Shown here: one piece after another, positions 1 through 6,330 of the stretch
How positions within the stretch are numbered: the stretch's first letter is position 1
Layout: every line of letters begins with the position of its first letter
Notes under the pieces: generated by a model
Database searches by the model: none
What the model was told of the DNA's origin: nothing
The model's input: only the letters and a program-made list of their open reading frames with translations
Assembly (NCBI GenBank): GCA_020718125.1
Contig: DYDC01000055.1
Span: 1-12,093 of the forward strand
Direction of reading: 5' to 3'
DNA from: Methylacidiphilum sp.
GTDB taxonomy: Bacteria > Verrucomicrobiota > Verrucomicrobiia > CAIQCK01
DNA: 12,093 bases
Made by a program: the position numbers and the translations under genes

Positions 1-31
1 ATGGCCGGGGGTCGAGTCTGCGAGACCCCGG
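1..31 (+). repeat. Hairpin repeat, copy 1 (cut by window edge)
   Basis: Bases 4-13 can pair with 24-31 around a loop that reads gagtctgcga, giving a GC-rich stem-loop. Bases 4-29 are the exact reverse complement of 146-171, so this is the same element as copy 2 in the other orientation. The left part of the element is missing because the window starts here. Confidence 0.75.
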
Positions 32-141
32 TTTGTTCCCAAATCCACGGGCACCCTGAAAGAGTGGCAAGAAATACAATCCTGCATCGCCCAAACGGCC
101 CGTTCTGGCACCCCTTGCGTGGTGCATTGTCGGCGATGCCT

Positions 142-187
142 GCCGGGGGTCTCGCAGACTCGACCCCCGGCTATTCTCTGGCAACCC
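142..187 (-). repeat. Hairpin repeat, copy 2
   Basis: Bases 142-151 and 162-171 form a perfect 10-bp stem around a 10-base loop. The stem is followed by ctattctctggcaaccc (171-187), whose complement contains GAGAATAGCC, the core also found in the copy at the right end of the window. The last 39 bases (149-187) are identical to 222-260. The second hairpin that copy 3 has after ggcaaccc is missing here, so this copy looks truncated. Confidence 0.8.
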
Positions 188-218
188 GTAGCTCGACGCG
201 GAGTGGTGGTCAGTCCAG

Positions 219-271
219 CGAGTCTCGCAGACTCGACCCCCGGCTATTCTCTGGCAACCCTTCGGGTTGCC
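219..271 (-). repeat. Hairpin repeat, copy 3
   Basis: Bases 222-260 repeat 149-187 exactly. Two hairpins are visible: gagtct/agactc (220-225 with 229-234), and a perfect 8-bp stem ggcaaccc-ttc-gggttgcc (253-271). Read on the minus strand the order is a stem with a GAA loop, then AGAGAATAGCC, then a GC-rich stem. This is the same order as in the right-end copy at 11979-12059, and copy 3 preserves the first hairpin best. It lacks the far arm of the long stem present in copy 2. Confidence 0.8.
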
Positions 272-426
272 ACGGACACTCCCACGTAAAACAGCGAAGA
301 CCCCTCGCCTGTCAGGCTGGCCAACCCAAGGCATGGGGGCAGTGCGCGGATGCGCCCGGCCGTTGCCAGAAGCCAGCACCGGTGGCAAATTACGCCGGGG
401 TGGGCAACGAAAGATGAGGCAAGACG

Positions 427-1803
427 ATGAACGCGAATCGCGGTTGTAAGAACGGGGCGCGCATCAGCCGACGCGAGGCGGTGCGGCGCGGAGTTTACGG
501 CACGGCCGGCTTGATGCTGGTGGACAGGCTGGGTGCTGAGGCGTTGGCCATCACCCAAGCTCCAAAGGTGTCGGCTTTATCCAAAGCCAAGGCCAAGGCC
601 AAGGCGGTCATCCAGGTGTTTCTGTGGGGCGGGATGTCGCATTCCGACACGTGGGATCCGAAACCGGACGCGGGCTACGATTACACCGGCCCGCTGCGGG
701 AGGCGATCCCCACCAACGTGGATGGCATCCGGCTGGGCGAACTGTTCCCTAATCTCGCCAAGCAGGCGGACAAGTTCACTCTCATCCGCAGCATGACCCA
801 CGGCAATAACGGCCACGAGACGGCCGCCTATCTCATGCAGACCGGTCATCCGCCGGGCGAGCGGCTGGCGTATCCGTGTGTTGGCGCCGTGTTCGCCATG
901 TGCAAGGGCTACAACGCCGGCTACAAGGGATTGATCCCGCCCTATGTGGTGCTGACGCAGCCGCAAGGCCGGTTTTCGGAATCGGGATTCCTCGGATCGA
1001 AGTTCAAGCCGTTCGCGACCGGTGGCGATCCGAACGCGCAGCGGTTCGAGGTGGAAGGTGTCGTCGCGCGGGGCATCAGCGATGAACGGCAGAAGGCGCG
1101 GTCGGAGTTACTCCAAAAGATGGACACGATGGCCGCCGCGATGCCAAAGAACCCACAACTGGCGGCGTCGAAGGATGCCGAGAAGCGGGCGTATCAATTG
1201 ATCTTGGGCCAAGGCAAGGAAGTGTTCGACTTGTCGAAGGAGAAGGCGGAGTTGCGCGACAAGTTCGGCCGTCACACATTCGGCCAGGACTGCGTCGTGG
1301 CGCGCCGGCTGGTCGAAGCGGGTGTGGCTTACGTCTGCATCAATTACCCCGGCGGGTGGGACACGCACAAGGACCACTTCCAGACGATGCGCCGTCAAGC
1401 GCCGCAACTGGACCAAGGGCTGGCGATGCTGTTGCAAGACCTGCACGACCACGGCCTGCTGGAGAGCACCATCGTCTGGTGCTGCGGGGAGTTCGGGCGG
1501 ACACCGAAGGTGGACTGGCAGCCGCCGTGGAATGGCGGGCGGAACCATTTCGGCGAGGTGTTCACGGTCCTTGTGGCCGGCGGCGGATTCAAGGGCGGCC
1601 ATCTGGTCGGCGCGACGAATGAAAAGGCCGGGGACGTCAAGGAGCGGCCAGTGTATCCAGTGGACCTGCTGGGCAGCATCTACGCGCTGGCGGGCATAGA
1701 CGCGACCGCCCTGTTGCCACATCCGTTGGGCTTGGAGGCCCGCGTGTTGCCAAGCACGGCGGAAGGCGCGAAGTCCGCAGGACTGCTGAAGGAGATCATG
1801 TAG
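427..1803 (+). CDS. DUF1501 family protein, Tat-type leader
   Basis: This is a 458-residue protein of the DUF1501 family, distantly sulfatase-like proteins abundant in Planctomycetes and Verrucomicrobia; the exact reaction is unknown. The N-terminus has a twin-arginine motif SRREAVR (residues 14-20) followed by a hydrophobic stretch (about 22-42), so Tat export is likely. A lysine-alanine run (53-60) precedes the family's opening motif WGGMSHSDTWDPKP (67-80). Other family-like segments are SMTHGNNGHE (122-131), EFGRTP (355-360) and GGRNHF (about 371-376). Length is normal for the family. The ATG at 427 has a GAGG at 416-419, seven bases upstream. DUF1501 genes usually follow a cytochrome/DUF1549-DUF1553 gene; no such partner lies in this window, and repeats occupy the upstream 270 bases. 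It is followed, tail to tail, by a tRNA gene on the other strand. Family call is firm, role is not. Confidence 0.93.
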   Translation: MNANRGCKNGARISRREAVRRGVYGTAGLMLVDRLGAEALAITQAPKVSALSKAKAKAKAVIQVFLWGGMSHSDTWDPKPDAGYDYTGPLREAIPTNVDGIRLGELFPNLAKQADKFTLIRSMTHGNNGHETAAYLMQTGHPPGERLAYPCVGAVFAMCKGYNAGYKGLIPPYVVLTQPQGRFSESGFLGSKFKPFATGGDPNAQRFEVEGVVARGISDERQKARSELLQKMDTMAAAMPKNPQLAASKDAEKRAYQLILGQGKEVFDLSKEKAELRDKFGRHTFGQDCVVARRLVEAGVAYVCINYPGGWDTHKDHFQTMRRQAPQLDQGLAMLLQDLHDHGLLESTIVWCCGEFGRTPKVDWQPPWNGGRNHFGEVFTVLVAGGGFKGGHLVGATNEKAGDVKERPVYPVDLLGSIYALAGIDATALLPHPLGLEARVLPSTAEGAKSAGLLKEIM

Positions 1804-1842
1804 AGCCTGCAACGGCGAGCGCGGCTCTTGGCGCAACGAAGC

Positions 1843-1930
1843 TGGCGGAGGGGGTGAGATTCGAACTCACGAGGACTTGCGCCCTGGCGGTTTTCAAGAC
1901 CGCTGCTTTCAACCACTCAGCCACCCCTCC
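1843..1930 (-). tRNA. tRNA-Ser (anticodon UGA)
   Basis: On the minus strand the 88-base gene folds as a class II tRNA. The acceptor stem GGAGGGG (complement of 1924-1930) pairs with CCCCTCC (complement of 1847-1853), followed by discriminator G and an encoded CCA (1843-1845). The anticodon stem gcggt/accgc encloses the loop CTTGAAA with anticodon TGA (complement of 1894-1896), which reads UCA-type serine codons. The T arm is gtgag-ttcgaat-ctcac (1854-1870), and an extended variable arm typical of tRNA-Ser lies between 1871 and 1886. It is a single gene, not part of a cluster, convergent with the DUF1501 gene and divergent from comEC. Confidence 0.97.
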
Positions 1931-1945
1931 GGGTGCGCTGGCGTG

Positions 1946-1973
1946 AGGTTAGAGCAACCAGCCGAAACGTCAA
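1946..1973 (-). promoter_or_regulatory. Predicted promoter of tRNA-Ser
   Basis: On the minus strand there is TTGACG (complement of 1968-1973), a 16-base spacer, and TAACCT (complement of 1946-1951). The -35 matches the sigma-70 consensus at 5 of 6 bases, the -10 at 3 of 6. Transcription would start near 1939, leaving a short leader of about 8 bases before the mature tRNA end at 1930. The position fits a stable-RNA promoter. Confidence 0.5.
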
Positions 1974-1990
1974 GCCGCCCGTCTCCGCGC

Positions 1991-2019
1991 TTGCCGGCGC
2001 GTCGCGCGCCTCCTACTCT
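1991..2019 (+). promoter_or_regulatory. Candidate comEC promoter
   Basis: TTGCCG (1991-1996) and TACTCT (2014-2019) are separated by exactly 17 bases, a sigma-70-like arrangement. The -10 box ends nine bases before the chosen ATG at 2029, so the transcript would have almost no leader. This agrees with the absence of a Shine-Dalgarno sequence there. Both boxes are imperfect, so this is a prediction from spacing and context. Confidence 0.35.
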
Positions 2020-2028
2020 CCCGCCATT

Positions 2029-4578
2029 ATGAAACGCCCGCTCGTCGGAATTGCGGTCGTGTTTTGTTGCGGCATCGCGCTTGGCGATTGGACGCGATTG
2101 CCGGCGGCGTGGCTTTGCCTCGTATTTGCCGTCGCCGTGGCGGCGGCCATCAGTTCTCGCTTTCACCGCAGCGCCGGCGGATTTTTCTTCGCGCTGATTT
2201 TCTGTAGCGGCCTGCTGGCACACGGGCTGGCAGTGAGTTACCCGCAACCCAATCATCTCCTGCGCCTCGTCGGCGACACCCCGCAGAACATCGCCGTGCG
2301 CGCCGTGATCACCGAGGAACCCGTCCGCCGCGTGTTTCGCGCCGCGCGGTCGGAGAAGGAGCGCGATCATTTCATGGCCAGCGTCGAGGCCGCCAACACA
2401 GGCGACGGCTGGCACACGGCTGCGGGCGACGTGGTGGTCTGGCTCGACGATCCGGGTGACGGGCAACTTCGCTATGGCGACCGCATTGAGTTCAGCGCGC
2501 TGGTCCGCCATCCACCACCACAGGCCAACCCGGGATTGTTCGACTACCCGGCCTACCTCGCGCGGCGCGGCGTCTTCCACGAGGCGCGGATTCATGACGC
2601 GGGCGCAGTGACTGTCCTCGGCCATCGGAAAAGCCCGCTGATGGATTGGGGCATGTGGCTGCAACGCCGGTTCCTCACGAGCACAGCGCGCGGTCTCGAC
2701 ACCGCGCGGGCGGGCGACGAGGAAGCGATTGTCGGTCTGCTTCGCGCGATGCTGGTAGGTTTTCGGCCCGGCTTGACCAACGAGCTGGCCGAGCCGTTCA
2801 TGCAGACAGGCACGCTGCACGTCTTCGCTGTCAGCGGACTTCACGTGGCGGTGATCGCGGGCATTTTGGTCGGCCTCTTGCGTTTCTGCCGCGTGCCGCG
2901 CCTCGCGACAGCGGCCATTGCCCTGCCCCTGCTGCTGATCTACACGATCGCAACCGGCGCGCCCGCGTCGGCGGCGCGGTCGTTCCTGATGGCGGCCATC
3001 GTCATCATCGGCTGGAGCCTGCCGCGCCCAACGGACATGCTCAACAGCATCGCCGCGGCTGCCCTTGTGGTCTTGTTGCGCGATCCGATGCAGTTGTTCG
3101 ATGTGGGGTTCCAACTCTCGTTTGCGGTCGTCATCGCGATCGCGTTGCTCGTTCCCGGACCGGGTTTCCTGACCCGCGTCCTCTATCGCCGGACGCAGCC
3201 CGACGCGGCGACATGCCGGCTGCCCGCATGGTGTCCAGGCGCGCTCGCGGACGTCATGATCCGCGACCCCTATTTACCCGCCGAGATTTTGCCTCGCTGG
3301 CAACGAGGTTTGCACGGTGTGGCGGCGGTTGTGGCCGCTTCGTTTGCGGTGTCGGTGGCGGCGTGTCTCGGCTCGATCCCGCTCATCGCCCATTACTTCC
3401 ACCTGTTCACGACGATCAACTTCCTGTCGAACCTCATCATTGTGCCGCTCAGTTCGCTGGCCATCACCGTGGGGTTCGCGTCATTCCTGGCCGATCTGGT
3501 TTCCCCGGCGCTGTCCGCGCTGCTGAACAACGCGAACTACCTGTTCATGAAACTGATGGTCGCCGCAAGCCGGCTGTTCGCGGCGATACCGGGCGCGTTC
3601 GTTTACATCAAGACGCCGCCGCTGTGGCTGACAGCCGGGTTCTATCTCGTAGGCGCGCTGTTTCTCTGTCGGACGCTCTGGCAACGCGCCCGCCGGCTCC
3701 GATGGGGCGCGGTGATGGCAGGCTCGGTCCTCGCGGTCGGGCTGGCCGCCCGTAACAGCGACCAAACAGTCATCCTCACGGCGCTCAATGTCGGCAACGG
3801 GAGCGCCGTCTTCCTCGACCTGCCCGGCGAGCGACACGACACGCTGGTGGACTGCGGCTCGGCGCGAATGGCGGAGGCCATCAGCAAACCGTTCCTCCGA
3901 GCGCAAGGCTGCGACCGCATCGAGACGTTGCTATTGACTCATCCCGACGCGAGCCATGTCGCCGGCGTCGGCGTCATCCGCGACGCGTTCAGGCCGCGCC
4001 GAATCTATGACAACGGCAACACCCGCTGGACGCGCACCGCCGAGGGCTGCGTGCCCCCGTATGCCGCCCTGCGACTGGTCGCGGGCGCGAGCGTGCCCCT
4101 GGCCGAAGGCGTCGAGTTGCGCGTCCTACATCCGCCGGCGGGCAAACTGCCAGCGCGCGGCGACGATGCCGCGCTGGTGCTGCAACTTCGCGCCGGCATC
4201 CATCGCGTCCTGTTGATGTCGGACACCAGCGAGGCGGTCGAGCACCGGCTGCTGGCCGAACGGACCGACGTGCGCAGCGACGTGCTGATCCGTGGCATGC
4301 CGAGCCGCGGCGACTGCTGCACGGACGAGTTCCTCGATGCCGCCGCGGCCCGGTGGGTCGTGATCACCTCTGGCATTTATCCGCCGGAGCAGCGGCCGAC
4401 GGCTGCATTGCTCGAACGCGTCCACCAGCACGGCGCGCGGCTGTTGCGGACGGACGAGGACGGCGCCGTCACGGTGCGCCTGACACCGGACGAGATGGCC
4501 GTGAAAAACTTTTCTCCACGCAGCCAGGCCATGCTAGGCTCCGCGCGCCGTGAGCAAACCAATGCCGCCAACTTCTGA
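2029..4578 (+). CDS. comEC: ComEC/Rec2 DNA-uptake channel protein
   Basis: This is the inner-membrane channel through which single-stranded DNA enters during natural transformation. It has 849 residues in the usual order. Three hydrophobic segments lie in the first 70 residues, followed by a DUF4131-like soluble domain (about 75-200). The competence-domain core of membrane helices (about 240-560) carries the signature HVFAVSGLHV (264-273). A C-terminal metallo-beta-lactamase-like domain runs from about 583 to 840. That domain is degenerate: the usual DVGQGD reads NVGNGS (587-592), the HxxxDH-type site reads HPDASH (638-643) with serine in place of the key aspartate, and the HHGS motif reads GMPS (756-759), while D732 of the later GD motif remains. 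The frame stays open upstream to 1933, but that extension would overlap the tRNA promoter and has no hydrophobic start, so ATG 2029 (KRPLVGIAVVF) is preferred. The family call is firm; nuclease activity of the C-terminal domain is doubtful. Confidence 0.92.
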   Translation: MKRPLVGIAVVFCCGIALGDWTRLPAAWLCLVFAVAVAAAISSRFHRSAGGFFFALIFCSGLLAHGLAVSYPQPNHLLRLVGDTPQNIAVRAVITEEPVRRVFRAARSEKERDHFMASVEAANTGDGWHTAAGDVVVWLDDPGDGQLRYGDRIEFSALVRHPPPQANPGLFDYPAYLARRGVFHEARIHDAGAVTVLGHRKSPLMDWGMWLQRRFLTSTARGLDTARAGDEEAIVGLLRAMLVGFRPGLTNELAEPFMQTGTLHVFAVSGLHVAVIAGILVGLLRFCRVPRLATAAIALPLLLIYTIATGAPASAARSFLMAAIVIIGWSLPRPTDMLNSIAAAALVVLLRDPMQLFDVGFQLSFAVVIAIALLVPGPGFLTRVLYRRTQPDAATCRLPAWCPGALADVMIRDPYLPAEILPRWQRGLHGVAAVVAASFAVSVAACLGSIPLIAHYFHLFTTINFLSNLIIVPLSSLAITVGFASFLADLVSPALSALLNNANYLFMKLMVAASRLFAAIPGAFVYIKTPPLWLTAGFYLVGALFLCRTLWQRARRLRWGAVMAGSVLAVGLAARNSDQTVILTALNVGNGSAVFLDLPGERHDTLVDCGSARMAEAISKPFLRAQGCDRIETLLLTHPDASHVAGVGVIRDAFRPRRIYDNGNTRWTRTAEGCVPPYAALRLVAGASVPLAEGVELRVLHPPAGKLPARGDDAALVLQLRAGIHRVLLMSDTSEAVEHRLLAERTDVRSDVLIRGMPSRGDCCTDEFLDAAAARWVVITSGIYPPEQRPTAALLERVHQHGARLLRTDEDGAVTVRLTPDEMAVKNFSPRSQAMLGSARREQTNAANF
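4512..4540 (+). promoter_or_regulatory. Weak candidate promoter for the sigma cluster
   Basis: An extended -10-like TGC-TAGGCT ends at 4540 inside the 3' end of comEC, with only a poor -35-like ttctcc 17 bases upstream (4512-4517). The -10 shares the form CTANNCT with four other predicted -10 boxes in the window. If real, it would start a transcript of the sigma/anti-sigma cluster with a leader of about 100 bases. Read-through from comEC is the alternative. Confidence 0.2.
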
Positions 4579-4646
4579 CGCCCGCCGCGCGCTGAGGCCT
4601 TCCGCACGCGTCAACAGAAACGGTCCCGGCTCCGTCCAATCCAGCG

Positions 4647-5234
4647 ATGCCACTCGATCCTGACGCCGAACTGATGCTGAAGGTGCGCCGCGGCAACCGC
4701 GCCGCGTTCGAGACGCTGGTGACCAAGTTTCAGAAGCCGGTCATCAACATGATCTTCCAGAGCATCAGCGACCCCATCGAGGCGGAAGACCTGACCCAAA
4801 ACGTTTTCGTCCAAGTGTGGAAAACCCGTTCACGATACAAGCCCACGGCGAAGTTTTCGACGTGGCTGTTCGCCATCGCGCGGAACATGTGCCTCAACGA
4901 AGCCCGACGCCGCGCGCGGCACCGTGCTGAATCGCTCGACCAGGCCCCAAAGGAAGGCGCGGACGGCATGGAGCAACCGTTGCAGGTCGCCGATCGCGCC
5001 GCCCTGCCCGCCGACGATGCGGCGCTGCGCTGCGAACTGCACCGGCAGGTCGAAGCCGCCCTGCGGATGTTGCCGGAAGTCCAGCGCACGGCCATGATGC
5101 TCCTGCGTCACAAGGAAATGCCCTACGAAGACATCGCCAAGGTCCTCGGCTGTTCGCTGTCAGCCACCAAGTCCATCATCCATCGCGCGCGAGTAACTCT
5201 GCGCATCCGGCTCAAGCCGTATTTGCGCCCATGA
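4647..5234 (+). CDS. ECF-type sigma-70 family sigma factor
   Basis: This 195-residue alternative sigma factor would direct RNA polymerase to a small regulon. Region 2 (about 10-92) contains DLTQNVFVQVWK (48-59), the core-binding segment, and FSTWLFAIARNMCLNEARRR (70-89), the -10 recognition part. A variable linker (about 94-125) leads to region 4 (about 127-190), with LPEVQRTAMMLL and the helix-turn-helix around YEDIAKVLGCSLSATKSIIHRAR (160-182), split here only for description. There is no region 1.1 or 3, as expected for the ECF class. The ATG at 4647 has no clear Shine-Dalgarno sequence, but the reading frame begins well at the expected length. The next gene, 64 bases downstream, is a membrane anti-sigma factor, which is the classic pairing and suggests control by sequestration at the membrane. 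Its signal and targets cannot be read from sequence. Confidence 0.92.
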   Translation: MPLDPDAELMLKVRRGNRAAFETLVTKFQKPVINMIFQSISDPIEAEDLTQNVFVQVWKTRSRYKPTAKFSTWLFAIARNMCLNEARRRARHRAESLDQAPKEGADGMEQPLQVADRAALPADDAALRCELHRQVEAALRMLPEVQRTAMMLLRHKEMPYEDIAKVLGCSLSATKSIIHRARVTLRIRLKPYLRP

Positions 5235-5252
5235 AACAACCCCAATATGTTT

Positions 5253-5276
5253 TGAAACTAACGCGCGCTTTTCGTG
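5253..5276 (+). promoter_or_regulatory. Possible ECF-type promoter before the anti-sigma gene
   Basis: The 64-base gap between the sigma and anti-sigma genes contains TGAAAC (5253-5258) and CGTG (5273-5276). These resemble the -35 and -10 of ECF promoters of the TGAAAC...CGTA type. The spacing is 14 bases rather than the usual 16 or so, so this is only a hint of autoregulation of the downstream genes. Confidence 0.18.
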
Positions 5277-5298
5277 TTTGATGAACCGAGGTTGCACA

Positions 5299-5817
5299 AT
5301 GAACTGCCAGCAATGCCAGAATGAAGTTGACGCGCTGCTCGACGACCGGCTCGACCCGCCAGCCGCTGATGCCGTTCGCGCGCACGTCGCCTCCTGCGCC
5401 GCGTGTGCCGACGCATTGCGCGATTACAAGGCCGCTTGGGCGGCCTTCGCCACCGCACCCGAACTGGAGCCGTCCTCCAACTTCGTCGCCCGCGTCATGA
5501 ACGCCATTGACGTCGTTGACCGCGAACAGCCCGCCATCCGCTGGATGCTCGTGTGGCCGCGGTTCTTGCGGCTGGCTACCGCGGGCGCGGCGACGGCTTT
5601 TGTCGTCAGCGTCGCCAGTCTCGGTTTCCTCCAAAAGCAGACCACCCTGGCCATGCTCGACCAGCGGCTTCACCATGATTTGCTCGCCGAGCTGCCGGTC
5701 ATTGAACATCTGGAGATGCTCAAAGACCTCGACGTGATCCGCCACCTCGATCAACTGTCTCCGACGGTTGACATGGAGCCGATCGAACAGATGCTCCAGG
5801 AAATCCTGAGCACGTGA
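5299..5817 (+). CDS. Membrane anti-sigma factor, zinc-finger type
   Basis: This 172-residue protein probably holds the neighbouring sigma factor inactive at the inner membrane. The N-terminal part carries the anti-sigma zinc-binding pattern: C3-x2-C6, then H29-x3-C33-x2-C36 (HVASCAAC). A single membrane helix follows at about 89-111. The outward part is short (112-172) and rich in acidic and leucine residues, predicted as amphipathic helices with no recognised sensor domain. The start at 5299 is chosen because GAGG (5288-5291) lies seven bases upstream and the protein then begins directly with MNCQQC. An ATG at 5281 and a TTG at 5278 in the same frame would add a few residues but have no ribosome binding site. 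Its stop overlaps or nearly abuts the next gene, so the two are probably co-translated. Confidence 0.88.
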   Translation: MNCQQCQNEVDALLDDRLDPPAADAVRAHVASCAACADALRDYKAAWAAFATAPELEPSSNFVARVMNAIDVVDREQPAIRWMLVWPRFLRLATAGAATAFVVSVASLGFLQKQTTLAMLDQRLHHDLLAELPVIEHLEMLKDLDVIRHLDQLSPTVDMEPIEQMLQEILST

Positions 5818-5819
5818 CC

Positions 5820-6329
5820 ATGCGCCGATCGCCCGTCCTGCTTGTCCTCGCATCCTCTCTGCTGGTGACTCCCGTCACTTTCGCCGGCAACGAGACCGTG
5901 GAACCCGTGCCGCCCGCCCGCGCGACCGGGGCGTTGCCCTCGGACCTGCCGCCACGGATGCGGCAGAAGCTCGCGCAGATGACCCCGGAGCGGCGCCGCA
6001 AGGCGCTCAAGGGATGGGAGAACTACAAGAAACTCTCCCCCGAAGCGCGCCGCCGCCTCGACCTCAACTACAAGTCGTTCCGCCAGATGACGCCCGACGA
6101 ACGCGCGCAGGCGCAGAAGCGCTTCAAACAATTTGAGTCGTTGCCTCCGGAGCAGAAGCGGAAGCTCATCGAGAACTGGAAACGCTGGCAGGCAATGTCT
6201 CCGGACGAGCGCGAAAAACTACGGCAGAAGAAGCGCGCCCAAGCCGCGGCGATGCCAGCCGCTGGCCCGCGCCACCGCACCAACGACGCCGTGCGCGCCG
6301 TGCCCGCTGCGGCCCCGGCCGACCGCTGA
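5820..6329 (+). CDS. DUF3106 secreted helical-repeat protein
   Basis: This 169-residue protein is probably exported to the periplasm. A signal peptide covers residues 1-22, with a plausible cleavage after VTFA. After a proline-rich linker the protein consists of an 18-residue unit repeated without gaps: TPERRRKALKGWENYKKL (55-72), SPEARRRLDLNYKSFRQM (73-90), TPDERAQAQKRFKQFESL (91-108), PPEQKRKLIENWKRWQAM (109-126) and a partial fifth from 127. Each unit opens with (S/T/P)P(E/D) and continues as a charged helix, the DUF3106 pattern. An alternative GTG start at 5814 would overlap the preceding stop by four bases and also keep the signal peptide; either start suggests coupling to the anti-sigma gene. 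I recall ECF sigma, anti-sigma and DUF3106 genes occurring together in other phyla, which points to an envelope-stress role, but the function is not established. The alanine-rich tail (about 139-169) looks disordered. Confidence 0.85.
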   Translation: MRRSPVLLVLASSLLVTPVTFAGNETVEPVPPARATGALPSDLPPRMRQKLAQMTPERRRKALKGWENYKKLSPEARRRLDLNYKSFRQMTPDERAQAQKRFKQFESLPPEQKRKLIENWKRWQAMSPDEREKLRQKKRAQAAAMPAAGPRHRTNDAVRAVPAAAPADR

Positions 6330-6330
6330 C

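Larger units (their letters stand above)
1..426. other. Gene-free left end carrying repeats
   Basis: I see no convincing coding sequence before the DUF1501 gene. The reading frames that cross this stretch run through inverted and direct repeats, give low-complexity translations without recognisable domains, and compete with each other on both strands. The identifiable content is three hairpin-repeat copies (1-31, 142-187, 219-271). There is also a weak promoter-like pair, TTGCCA at 363-368 and CAAATT at 386-391 with 17 bases between them, ahead of the DUF1501 gene. The partner genes that usually accompany DUF1501 are not present here. Confidence 0.6.

Noticed and set aside
149..260. A 39-base repeat with a 34-base gap, resembling a minimal CRISPR array
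   Set aside because: Only two direct copies exist, a third is inverted, the repeats extend unequally into hairpins, and there are no cas genes nearby. A dispersed hairpin element explains it better.
1..417. A 138-residue open frame on the plus strand
   Set aside because: It runs through the inverted and direct repeats, has no recognisable domain, and its start is the window edge. High GC content produces long chance frames.
1802..1828. Possible terminator hairpin agagcc/ggctct between the DUF1501 gene and the tRNA
   Set aside because: The stem is only six pairs with a 15-base loop and there is no T-run on either strand.
1933..2028. N-terminal extension of ComEC by 32 residues
   Set aside because: It begins three bases from the tRNA gene, overlaps both predicted promoters, and adds a non-hydrophobic segment ahead of the natural membrane-protein start.
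1909..3114. A 401-residue open frame on the minus strand across the tRNA-Ser gene and comEC
   Set aside because: It is antisense to well-supported comEC motifs and its end runs into the tRNA; the composition is rich in arginine, alanine and histidine, typical of shadow frames.
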